This document shows, piece after piece, positions 36,411 through 46,700 of a stretch of DNA of 64,000 nucleotides. Where the stretch lies: positions 4,773,982 through 4,837,981 of the forward strand of contig OY757904.1 in the NCBI GenBank assembly GCA_963585895.1, in the 5' to 3' direction. The DNA comes from Sepioteuthis lessoniana (taxonomy: Eukaryota > Mollusca > Cephalopoda > Myopsida > Loliginidae). How positions within the stretch are numbered: position 1 is the first letter of the stretch; each line of letters opens with the position of its first letter. A model generated the notes under the pieces. That model was not told where the DNA came from. It made no database searches and saw only the letters and a program-made list of their open reading frames with translations. A program made the translations under genes and the position numbers.

Positions 36411-37130
36411 CTAACCAGCATTGAAGATAGCATTGACGCATCGATACAAAGACTCAAGAACTACATAGAAAAGCACAGAGAAGGACTGATCAGAGTCAAC
36501 AAAAACGATGCTGACAACACGACCCCAACACAACGACAATAACTAGAATACAAAAATGGGAAGAAAAACAAATCAATGGACGTTTTAAAGCGACTAATAA
36601 GCAACATCTTATGCGAGAAAACCTGAACGTGGAAAGAAAGGGAAGCTTTAAGAGAGAAACTGAATTTCTCCTTATAACAGCACAAAACACCAAAAAAACC
36701 AAAAAAAAAAAAAAAACTGGGTGGACAAGGTTATTCACTGGGAACTGTGCAAGAAATTGAAATTTGACCATATGAACAAATGGTATATGCACAACCCAGC
36801 ATCTGTCCTGGAGAATGACAGATATAAACTCCTATGAGACTGATATACAAACGGATAACCTAATCTCGATCAGAAGACTAGACCTAAAAATAATCAACTA
36901 CAAAAAAAAAAGAGAACTTGCAAAATTATCGACTTTGTTGTGTTATAAAATAGCCGAGGGATTTCGGTTCATGCCTTTGAGTTTAGTTAGGCTAAGAACC
37001 TGTCGGCTCAGCACATGGGTTGGTTGGGTGTAACATTGAAGCAGGTGTTAACGCGGGTGCGCACGGGCGGATAGAGGTGTCACTCAGATGTCATAATAGG
37101 CCGAGACGATACTGGGTGACAGGGTGCGGG

Positions 37131-37138
37131 TGACGTCA
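37131..37138. promoter_or_regulatory. CRE-like palindrome TGACGTCA
   Basis: A perfect 8-bp cAMP-response/ATF consensus in the upstream half of the solo LTR, where U3 enhancers normally sit. Regulatory function is inferred from sequence only. Confidence 0.4.
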
Positions 37139-37184
37139 CGCACCGGAAGCGCGCGGAGGTTTGAGTGAGAATTTGAAGAGAGAA

Positions 37185-37356
37185 AGAGTCGGGTACTAGA
37201 CGCCAAACGAGGAGGTTCGACTTTTGGAGCTCGCAGACGCGAGGCGAACTTGCGCCCTAATGGGGCCGCAAGAGTCGGGTACTAGACGCCAAACGAAAAG
37301 GATCGATTTTTGGAGCTCGCAGGCGCGAGGCAGACGTGCTCCCTAATGGGGCCGCT
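37185..37356. repeat. Tandem 86-bp duplication inside the solo LTR
   Basis: AGAGTCGGGTACTAGACGCC begins both units (37185 and 37271) and both end in CTAATGGGGCCGC. They differ by roughly ten substitutions. Repeated U3 blocks are common LTR enhancer units. Confidence 0.92.
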
Positions 37357-37572
37357 CGAGTTGGGGGCCAAATGAATAAGACAGCATAGAAGATTGTGTC
37401 TCTCCTCCTTACGTCGAAACCTTTAACTCAAAGTTAATAAAAAGGTTTCGTACCTGAACAAAAAGTCGTTACGTGTTTTCGAATTCCGGGATTCCTATGT
37501 TCTTTATATATTCTATAGTAATGAACATTATATGTCCATTTCGCGCATAGCGTTAATTGTGAATGTGGTACA

Positions 37573-37930
37573 GTTGTTCCAGCTGATCACAGAATAAAAC
37601 TGAAAGAAAGTGAAAAGAAGAATAAGTACTTCGACCTTGCTAGGGAATCGAAAAAGCTGTGGAACATGCAGGTGATTGGTGCTTTTGATACAGACACTAC
37701 ATGATTAATAAAGGGGCTGGAGGACTTGGAAAAAAGAGAACGAGCGGAGATCATCCAAACTACTACATTATTGACAACGACCAGAATACTGAGAAGAGTC
37801 CTGTAAACTCGAGGAGACTTGATGTCACTCCAACTCCATTGAAAAACCATGGGCTAACACTGACGTGAAAAACTCTCAAGGTGTAAATAATAATAATGAT
37901 AATAATAATAATAATAATTATTATTATTAT
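37573..37930 (+). mobile_element. LINE copy C, right part and 3' tail
   Basis: Resumes after the solo LTR with VPADHRIKLKESEKK, then LARESKKLWNMQV and the conserved C-terminal end, followed by TCTCAAGGTGTA and an AAT/ATT-rich tail (37883-37930). Together with 35480-36940 it makes one element. An ATC run follows at 37958-37980. Confidence 0.8.
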
Positions 37931-37980
37931 ATGCCCATGCAATTAAAGAATAAATCATCATCATCATCATCATCATCATC

Positions 37981-38767
37981 GTGTTTAATATACTTTTCTT
38001 TCCGTTACTGTTTTAATTATTGACCAGTCATTGTACGTTTTTGACGGAAGTCTTCTCATTATATTCGGACTAGTTTTTCCATTTTCAATAATATCAGTTG
38101 CTTCTGAGAGTATTCCATATGCATAATCAATCGAGAAGAATAATTAATCAAATTAATTAATGGGAATATTGTGGAGATAATAACACGTTTAATAGGTGGA
38201 AGCATTCGGCTCATAATCAGCCACAATTTTCATCAACTACTTGATGAAAAATACCTCTCGGGTACACACATCAACGATAATTATCAACGATTAATTCATT
38301 TCCAAATACGTACAATAATTGTATTAAATAAAAACATTACATTCAATTTAAACGCTTTCTAGTAATAAATTGTGGATCCAACTACCAGTTCAAATAATTA
38401 CCTGTCCTTTTATCAACATTCGTATTAGTTCATTAGTTGTGCCAATTTACCGTATTAGATTTTTATCTTTTATTCAGATTTTTGGACTAAGTTATGTCTA
38501 GCACCAGGAAATTTCTATAAAGCAGCTGTTGGAATTTTATTTTGATAATGATGATTTATTTATTCATTCATTGATTTTAACGGTATTTAAACCTGTCTAA
38601 GGATATGTTATATATAGCGTTAAAGAAATCGCATTTATTTTACGTTCACGTTTTCATTTTTTCTGAAGTCGATTTTAATTGTTTTTTTTTTGTTTTTTTT
38701 CATCTTTTTTTCTGTACATTGTCCTATTGACTAGGAATACGTTTAATCAAACTATTTAACCCATAGA
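37981..38767. other. AT-rich sequence without features
   Basis: No recognised gene or repeat. Confidence 0.5.
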
Positions 38768-38925
38768 TAAAACCCTAACAGGTACTACCACTCCGAGTCA
38801 AAATGCATCTGTGAATAATGGCAATAAAGGGGTATTCCACATTGTCCAGATGTCCAAACCTTGAGCCTCACCATTAGATGCAGTTTAGTATCGTACCCAG
38901 AACATCCCCTTTGTGGGGGACATAC
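38768..38925 (+). repeat. Dispersed repeat D, copy 1
   Basis: CAGGTACTACCACTCCGAGTC, then ATGGCAATAAAGGGGTATTC. It matches the reverse complement of the copy at 40735-40955 (GGTTGTACCACTCCGAGTC, ATGGCAATGAAGAAGTACTT). It has no coding potential and is not one of the SINE families here. Confidence 0.6.
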
Positions 38926-40734
38926 ACTTCTGCAGAGGATACAGACAGCGTATTTTATGTCCCATCGATAGTGCGTTGATAAGGCTATGTAAATCCATCA
39001 CTTTAATCACACACACTCTCTCTCTGTCTCTCTGTCTCTGTCTCTGTTTCTCTCACTTACTAGAGAGAGATAGTTGTGCTTCTTCATACAAATTTCATAT
39101 CGAGTTATTCTATGGGTTTCTTATGATTATTTTGTCTGTGAACGTTTTGTAGAATGCTGCTCTAATCAGAATAAGTTGTGTGCAAGTGCCATCGCTGATT
39201 CATATAGTTTTTCGTCACCGCCATTATGTGTTGTCTTCATTTACTAATATATTCATCTATGCCATCACTGTGTCTGAATTTACATTTCTGGTTTTCATAT
39301 AAATCACGTGCTTTTACATCGAGATTAGTTACCAGCACTTATATACATCACCAAATATGAAATGTGTTACGTACAAATGACCGCTGACTGCATACCGTAG
39401 GGGACAGTAATTTTTAGGGCACGCTAATAACTGTGAAGGACTGAGAGAATAATAAAAACAATTCTGTGATCGTCTGATAGAGAGAAATGTGTTTCCTTTA
39501 AAGCATTTTTCTTTTGATGGCACAGAAGAAAGTAATAAATTTTTGCCCTTTTTATAGATTTTGTTAAAGACAAATTCTTTCATCCCAAATCTTAGGAATA
39601 TTTTTAATGGTGTGACATTTAAATTGACCTTTTGGGGTTTTCAACAAAATGCAATTTAAAATTCCGTAACGTCTGTATTGCTTAGACTTCTTTCTTTATC
39701 CACTGCATGACTCAGGCTCTTTCCAGGATATGTAAGATATAGACTTGTGTGAACGTTACTGTAATACACTGTCTATAACACTCTATAATGTTAAAGAAGA
39801 TTTAATTTTTTGTTTTTTCTCTTAGACTGCTTGAACAACCAACACTAGAAATTCTAGTTTTCCCATAATAAAATAGTGAGTTGAAAATATATGTCCAAAA
39901 ATATATTCAGAATAATGATACTTAATTTTCATTTAATCCTCAAAGTTTTAGAATGTTTCCTTTTTTATTTGATAAAGATAATTTTATTTTATTGGAGTTT
40001 CCTCCAAAATATGACCTATTTCGATTTGAAAAATATAACATATCGATAAATTGACCCATAGCTAGATAGTAGATGGAACTTATTACCATTCCATTTGCAA
40101 ATGTATGTGTAAACATAGATATTATACTTGCTATAATGCCTAAAACTTTATTCCTTATACTTTGAATGCCATACTTTAACGGTGGATACAAAGTTTCGTA
40201 GATGAAACCAATGTTTCGTTTATTAATTTCGCGACAAAATAAGTTTCAGCGGTAAATCACAAAAATATAATAGGCAAATAACATCCATTGAGATATATTG
40301 ATGCAATTCGATACTGGCATTGATATTGTAGTGGCAGCAATACATGAGAAAAAGTCAAAATAAATAGTGAAAAATACTTAAAGGGACATAAGAAAAATGG
40401 ATTCATCTATCTTTTAACAATCGAAGCAAAAGTTTTGTAAGTCTCTTACACGATGTAAAATATGCATTTAATACCCAAAGGTTATGTGTTTTTTTAATTC
40501 AATGCTGATCGGATTCATGCATTTAAATCTACACATAGAACACAACAAAATCTATTTTGAAATCTCTGCGACAAGTATTCTTTCCAGTTTTACAGATTTT
40601 ATATTCGTTCCATGAAAAGGTAAGGAACGCTACCTATCTGTCTATCCATCAATAAAGAGAGAAACAATGAAGAAAAAGAGACAAGAACAAAACAATATAG
40701 AGAGGCGTAAATTGGATCAAGAAGCATTCACTAG
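38926..40734. other. AT-rich sequence with a CT-rich microsatellite
   Basis: An imperfect (CT)n/(CTGT)n run lies at 39008-39055. No gene is recognised; the 79-84-codon frames present have no supporting motif. Confidence 0.5.
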
Positions 40735-40955
40735 CACACAGCTTAGTCGCCGGGGGCGGCAGGATACACCGACTGCACCACAGCAGAGGGTTAAGACCTC
40801 CCACCACCACACTGAGTGTCCTTGATATGACACTAACAAATCTAATTATTATTTTCTAGGCCTAGAACTTTGGGGAATGTGAAGTACTTCTTCATTGCCA
40901 TTGCTCCTAGGTTCACTCTGACTCGGAGTGGTACAACCTGATAGGGCACTATCTA
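40735..40955 (-). repeat. Dispersed repeat D, copy 2
   Basis: Inverted relative to copy 1. It extends further on one side with a GC-rich part (GCCGGGGGCGGCAGGATAC near 40749), so this copy is longer. Family unknown. Confidence 0.6.
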
Positions 40956-40974
40956 TGAATCAAATAGAAGCGTT

Positions 40975-41640
40975 TGAGATTTAAACTGTATGCAAACAAA
41001 TGACTTATGTTGAATTGAATTTTTAGAAATAGAACACTTTCAACATAATGAGTAAAAAAAATGAGTATCTAATTGAATTGTTAGTGATACATAGTAATAC
41101 TTAGAATCATTTAATTCAGTAGAAACGAAATGGCTAATCTTGAATAGAATTATTAGTGCTAAATAACAATACTTGAAACTCTTTAACTGTGCGCCTAAAT
41201 TGAATTATTGGTATTACTTTGCAATACTTGGCATTGTGTATCAATGAATGAATAAAGTTGAAAAGAATTAGTGAAAAATAGCAATATTTATAACTATTTC
41301 ACTATCTGCAAACAAATGATTTAATCATTAGTGTTAGATAGAAATAGTTGAAAACATTTAACTGTGGAAACAATAGGAATACTGGCGTGGAAACTAATTA
41401 GTTCTTACTCTTTTAAAAATGAAATTTTATACATCCTCTTCACTTACAAATCGTATATTTATATCCACTTAAATGTATGTAAAAATGACTGATCTTAAAT
41501 TAATACTACACAGAAATACTTAAAACTATTTGATATTGTGTAAATAAATGATTACTTGTAAATAGAATTATTTGTGTTTGATAAAAATACGTGAAATCAT
41601 TAAACTGTGTACAAAAAAAGAATTTAGACTCGTTTAAAAT
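40975..41640. repeat. Degenerate tandem repeat, about 72-bp period
   Basis: Blocks such as GAATTATTAGTG, then AGNAATACTTGAAA, then TTAACTGTG and CAAACAAATGA recur about every 70-75 bp (for example near 41085, 41145, 41205, 41330 and 41560), with heavy divergence. Confidence 0.7.
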
Positions 41641-42100
41641 ATTATCCACAAAAAGTGTTTATAAATCATGTATATTTAATATATATGAACAAACGGGACT
41701 TAGCATAAAATAACATACAATAGTTGATATGCCATAAAACCCAACCAACCAAAGTAAGTACTCAAGTACATTTTTTCAACTAATATAAAAGCTCATTGTT
41801 TTTCAAATTTCATCAAGATTTTATGAGTTGATTAGAAGTTCATTATAATCATTCTTCTGCACTTATTTATAGTATCAACTTAGAGATGCAACAGAAAAAA
41901 AGGCGTATTGATAACTTTAATAACATAAAATGTATTCATAAGCATATCGTTATGGCATATACTCATTTATTGGTACGAAATTGGACGTTTCAGCCGATCC
42001 ACATTTTGTAGAAGAAGGGTTATTCTCAGACAGGAATGATGTATGCTAGTTAAGGGTCATACAATATAAAATTTATTTGCTGTGTTGACAACAACAATAT
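41641..42100. other. AT-rich sequence without features
   Basis: Nothing recognised. Confidence 0.45.
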
Positions 42101-42275
42101 GTAAGGAGGTGCGAATCTTAACGGCTATTATCATGGGAAAAGAGTCATTAACTCGAGTTCAAATACTGGGTGAGTCTGTTTGCGTTTTACTTTGTGGTGA
42201 TGCGCATGGAAAAAGGCATGAATCCATCTCTTCCTTCCCCCAGGTATGGTTCAATACTAGAGGAGACTGAACTTT
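42101..42275 (+). mobile_element. Possible SINE remnant
   Basis: CTTAACGGCTATTATCATGG, then GAGTTCAAATACTGG (B-box-like), then GCATGGAAAAAGGCATGAATC parallel the head and early body of the SINE at 31552. Strongly diverged. Confidence 0.35.
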
Positions 42276-43784
42276 TTGCTTTAGTTCGGAAATAATCTCG
42301 GAAAAAAAGTACTTAACACCTTCGGAAGGAAAAAAATTACTTAAGACTTTCAGTACTCCGCTTGATTTTAGATCTTGTATTACATCTGTGACGGTGCCAT
42401 TAAATATTTATCCCATTTTAAAGCGTATGAGGTCGATAATAAAAGATTAAACATCCCTGGACGAGCAACTATTTAAAAGCGTAAGGGAACTGGTGCATTT
42501 AAATATTGTTATCACCAAACGGGGAGTTTATCTTTCGCACGTGTGAAGACGGGGCAGCCTGACATTTGATCCCTCGCAAAATAAGTTCCAGTTAAGATTC
42601 CCCTTTTTGGGCGTAGGGAAAATGGCAGATTATGTTGGGGTTAATTTCGGACTAGACTGACCGCCGCGGGCAAGGTGTTTCCAAATTTCACAATACACAC
42701 ACACACACACACACCAGGCCACTCCCTCTTCCTACCCCTAGGATAATGGAAGATATGGGCCTCTAGGTTTAGATATAATAATATTAATTATAGTAGTCAA
42801 CAATTCAGGTTTCCCGTATAATATTTTTAAAGGAAAGAATAGGACAATTTAGGCGAGAATAACATGAGGCGAACGAAGCTGAAAAGAGAGCATGCAATTG
42901 AAAACTTGACAGACAGACAACACAATGAATAAATTTCAACACGTGGGGACATTAAAATATAACAAATTATTTTTTTACTACACGCGGACACACGTATTCA
43001 ACGAGTCGGCTATATTATCTGCGGATAATACATAAATACAAATGTCTTTCTTCCTTTTTCTTTTCTTTCTTCTTTCTTTAAATTGAGAGGGAGAGAGAAT
43101 ATGTAATTGCAGTACTTAGCTTTTTGACGGGTTCCTTCGGAGAGTATTTTCTCTTTTACGGGCTAGCGGGGTTTTATATATAGCTTTGGCTTGAAGGCAT
43201 AGGTCTTCTTGTCCAATATTATTTCCGCTTTCCCCCGGTAACTTCGGCGACAGTTTCAATATATCTTATCACCTCAACTACTGTCCTGAAAACCCCGGTT
43301 CTGCTTCTTCACCCGGGGTTTGGCATAAGATTCGCCCCATCTGTTCACGGCGACATCTGTCTTCAAAACTGATTTCCTTCTCCCTATTTCCGCCGACAAA
43401 AAAGGGTGCTACTTCTGCTTTAGGATTCTGGCCAATCATTTAGCCTATTTCTTCTGTAGGCGATTCGGTCGGACTACTATCTTTTTCACCCGGTCACAGA
43501 ATGCAAACATCTAGTGTCTTTCATTCTGACCTGGATTTGTTACTTCGGCCGCGAGGAATTGACCTACATTCCTTATTCCTCTTTTAACGGTCAGTCTTTG
43601 GCGGCCAGCTAAATCAAATACGGGGGGGGGGGTAGGGGACATTTCTTATTTCTCTCCTCTCAGTGGTAGACCACGTGACACATCCGACCCACAGTGGAGG
43701 ATAAATCTATTTAAACAATAATGTTGATGAGGTTATTCTAAATAATTGTTGCCATGATACGTAAATAATTGTTGCCATGATATG
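42276..43784. other. Unassigned, including a GC-richer block at 43100-43690
   Basis: 43100-43690 is visibly GC-richer, has TTTTATATATAGC (TATA-like) near 43170 and repeated CACCCGG/TTCGGCG motifs, and ends by an 11-12-base G run near 43622. It could be an LTR or a promoter-proximal region; no ends or coding sequence were found. A short CA run is at 42692-42714. A 27-bp direct duplication (TAAATAATTGTTGCCATGAT) lies at 43737-43790. Confidence 0.4.
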
Positions 43785-44040
43785 TAAAGTCGGCGAAAGT
43801 TATTGAAGGTGACCAGAAGGCTCACTTTTCAATAACTACTACACCGAAGTGTCGGGTAAGGCGCTACATTTTTCCCTGGATTGCTCCACTTTACTCTTAA
43901 TACGTACCTAATATATATGAGTGTTAAGCAAGTAGGTATCAAGTAACATCTTTAAAGTCTTTGATATGACGTGACCTGGGATTGAACCCAAACCTCTCAG
44001 ACCATTGGCGCACTCTTTACCCACTAGATACATGAGCCTG
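43785..44040 (-). mobile_element. SINE family A, copy 4
   Basis: Minus-strand copy with GGTTTGGGTTCAATCCCAGG (B-box region), the GTCATATCAAAGACTTT block, CACTCATATATATTAGG and a degraded 3' end (TTCAATAACTTTCGCCGAC). Confidence 0.85.
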
Positions 44041-44539
44041 TTTCAAACCAAAAGTTTTAATTCAACTCTCCACAGGTATCTTTTCCGGGTCAAGCCATCA
44101 ACGGAATTCAACATGACCAAGAACTGTTTACTCCAATCCTTGCAGTTGTGGTAAAATATACAAAAGCGAGACAGGTCACCTAATAAAACAAAGGCTTGAA
44201 AAACGAGGTGAGATTGAAAAGTCGGGTATAGCAGACTATATATGGAAGGAAAAGGGGAAACCATCTGCCCTTATGGGATTAAGTTGAAATCATTGATAGT
44301 GAAGAACATTGGAGGATCAGACGCCTTAAGGAATCAGCACATATGTTGGGCTACAGTGACCTGTTGAGTAGACCAAGTATAGAGATGAATACAATATGGG
44401 AACCGATAATTAAAAAGGCTCGATAAAAAAAAAATTATTGAATATGAGCACAGGAAAAAATCATGCATAGTACTAATAATCTTAGTCAAGTAAATAACAT
44501 TAAGTTTATAAGTCCCAAAAGTTCACACTAAACTGTCCA
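44041..44539. other. Unassigned sequence
   Basis: A 73-codon minus-strand frame begins at 44264; no motif. Nothing else recognised. Confidence 0.4.
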
Positions 44540-44860
44540 GCAGTAACAGTTATAGGCGTTGGTTCCCTAAGCATCTAAGGATACTATCATCTGGAGGTTG
44601 CAGGTTCAATCCTGACTGCAGGCGAATATAACTACAGGGATTCTTAACACTTGTATCCGGTTACGATTTACAGAATTAGAACAGGTGATTCCCGTAGATT
44701 CAATGAAGGACGTAGTTCGAAGTTTTGTGTAGGCTCCCGAGTTCGACAAACACCTGAGGAAGGCCGGAGGACATATCGGCCGAAATGTTGTGGAAATAAT
44801 AAAAATGAAGACACTAGTCCGAGAGCCCTTTAGTTATCCTGTCAGAATACTTTTTTTCAT
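44540..44860 (+). mobile_element. SINE family C with a hammerhead-like hairpin
   Basis: A tRNA-like head (GGCGTTGGTTCCCTAAGCAT, then TTGCAGGTTCAATCCTGAC as B box) is followed by a distinct body and a structured 3' part. At 44754-44785 CTGAGGA, a 5-bp stem (GGCCG/CGGCC, 10-nt loop) and GAAA follow one another, then an A/T-rich end. Single copy in this window. The head-body arrangement is seen directly; retrotransposition is inferred from family style. Confidence 0.6.
44754..44785 (+). other. Hammerhead-core-like motif CTGAGGA-stem-GAAA
   Basis: CTGAGGA (44754-44760), stem GGCCG (44762-44766) with CGGCC (44777-44781), then GAAA (44782-44785) match the catalytic-core strings and stem II of a hammerhead ribozyme. 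An outer ACAAACA/TGTTGT pairing with a bulge closes the structure, so separate stems I and III are not evident. Probably an inactive or half-hammerhead fold. Confidence 0.35.
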
Positions 44861-45726
44861 TGATATCAAACTCTTAATACTTTTTATAAAGTTGATATAA
44901 TTCAATTCTAAAACCTCAAAAATTTATTCTCTAATTCTAAACTTGCGGTGAATATTTAATTTTTACAAGAATAAACAACAATAAAAAAAATAGTGATACA
45001 AAATCATACTACTATACAAAAAAAAAACAATCGCTTTGATCGCTTTCATTTGTTCATTTTAAGACAAAAATAATGACATCCCAAAACACCAGATTTTCTA
45101 TTGTCGATTTACGTTGCACGTATTTGATTCATCCTTCCCGGTTTAAATCTTTTTTTTTCTTTTTATTATTCCGTTTCTCTAATTTCTTAATCTTCTCTTA
45201 TTTTTCATTTCTTTTTCTGTTTTTCCAAAACAATGATGTTTACCATATTTCAGTATCGTCTTTTCGTTTTTGTCTATTTTGGTTATGACTCTCAATTACT
45301 GATACAAACTTATATGTTTATTAGTTTTTCAATATTTTAATGCATTTTGGTGGTATCTTATTTATCCTAATATTGAATATGTCGTTCCGTCACGTTTAAT
45401 AACAAAGATGAAATAATAGAAAACAGTGCAGACTTATGATTGACTTTCATCTGCCGATTTCTGATTATAAGTTTTTCTTTCGGAAAGATATGAGAATTAC
45501 ACCAAGAATATATGACATTTTAAAACCAAGAAGAAAGTGCCAAAAATATAAAAATAATCAAATTTTCAGGACGAAATAACAAGTAGTTTAATGGCAGGGA
45601 TGTCACTTCTAAGATAAGTAAAATGCATGTAAACTTTTCGCATTTTCCCCAAATACAATCACTCGATTAACATTACGGCAATATGGCGTATAATGGTTTC
45701 AGCGCTCGGCAAAATGAGTATCATGG
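44861..45726. other. AT-rich sequence without features
   Basis: No recognised element. Confidence 0.5.
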
Positions 45727-46233
45727 GTGTGTGAAGCATGGACAGCTATCAATAGGCTATCGATTATATGGAAATCAGACCTAACCGATAAAATGAAACG
45801 CAGTTTCTTCCAGGCAGCGGTCACATCGATACTGCTATATGGATGCACTACATGGACGCTAACAAAACGGCTGGAGAAGAAGCTAGACGGCAATTACACA
45901 AGAATGCTGCGTGCAATCTTGAACGAGTCCTGGCGGCAACACCCCACAAGACACCAACTGTACGGCCACCTGCCTCCTATCACGAGAACTATTCAAGTTA
46001 GACGAACCAGACATGCAGGACACTGCTGGAGAAGCAGGGACGAACTCATAAGAGATGTACTCTTATGGACCCCCAAACATGGCCGTGCAAAAGCAGGACG
46101 ATCAGCACGAACATACATTCAGCAGCTATGTGAGGATACGGGATGTTGTCCTGAAGACCTACCTAGGGCGATGAACGATAGGGAGGAGTGGCGAGAGAGG
46201 GTCAGGGATATCCGTGCTACCAGCGCGACATGA
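45727..46233 (+). pseudogene. C-terminal end of an RTE-like LINE polyprotein
   Basis: A 168-codon uninterrupted frame with the post-RT signature INRLSIIWKSDLTDKM, FFQAAVTSILLYGCTTWTL, ILNESWRQHPTRHQLYGHLP, RRTRHAGHCWR and DLPRAMNDREEWRERVRDIR. It ends at TGA and runs straight into (ATGATG)n at 46231-46250, the usual simple-repeat tail of this LINE type. The first codon of the frame is GTG, so the apparent start is only the truncation point. The long clean frame makes this one of the younger insertions here. The clade name (RTE-like) is from memory of the signature. Confidence 0.75.
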
Positions 46234-46250
46234 TGATGATGATGATGATG

Positions 46251-46326
46251 ACTAAATTTTGTAAATGACTACATGATGACAGTATCATGATCATGATCAT
46301 CCTGGCAGCACGGTACCCCTGGACAC

Positions 46327-46360
<34 letters not shown>

Positions 46361-46499
46361 GCTATTTATCTATCTATCGGCCCCAATCGACCATCACTTT
46401 TGATAAATTCTCTAGAAGGCATCTAGCGTCCACACAGAGCAGACAAATGTAAGTTTTTGGTTTGTTTTGGTTTCTTTGTTTCATGACATATCCATTTTC
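46251..46499. repeat. (CT)n microsatellite and flank
   Basis: CT run at 46327-46360 followed by TATC repeats to 46377; otherwise unassigned. Confidence 0.7.
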
Positions 46500-46700
46500 G
46501 TAGGTTATTTAACGACAAAGCCACCCGTGTTTAAGGACAGCATTGGTACTATTTAACTCATTGCTGCGAAGATAAGGGGTTTCATTCTTTTACCAAGGGT
46601 ATTTGTCCGAAAGTGAATGTGATAACGCGACTGGAGTTCGAACTCGATTACTTTAGTCCTGCACTCCAGCGCTTTAACCATTACATCACGAAGACACTCC
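46500..46700 (-). mobile_element. SINE family B-like copy
   Basis: Minus strand: GTGTCTTCGTGATGTAATGG (A box), GAGTTCGAACTCCAGTCGCG (B box), CATTCACTTTCGGACAAATA, ending in the GTCGTTAAATAACC type 3' end shared with 21828 and 23224. Confidence 0.8.

Larger units (their letters stand above)
35480..36940 (+). mobile_element. LINE copy C, left part, interrupted by a solo LTR
   Basis: Longest LINE copy in the window, 5'-truncated within the reverse transcriptase. It continues through the post-RT region into the C-terminal endonuclease-like domain, where it breaks at 36940. The reading resumes at 37573 with the expected next residues. Numerous stops and frameshifts, including an A run at 36699-36716, show it is dead. 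Confidence 0.8.
36941..37572 (+). mobile_element. 632-bp solo LTR inserted in LINE copy C
   Basis: Starts TGTTATAAAATAGCC and ends GTGGTACA, giving TG...CA termini. It is flanked by the 4-bp duplication GTTG (36937-36940 and 37573-37576); removing the element and one duplicate restores the LINE reading. It is markedly GC-richer than its surroundings. It holds a palindromic TGACGTCA (37131-37138), two tandem 86-bp repeats (37185-37356) and a polyadenylation signal (TTAATAAAAAGG near 37435). A 4-bp duplication fits Ty3/gypsy-type integration. It is unrelated to family L by eye. Confidence 0.85.
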
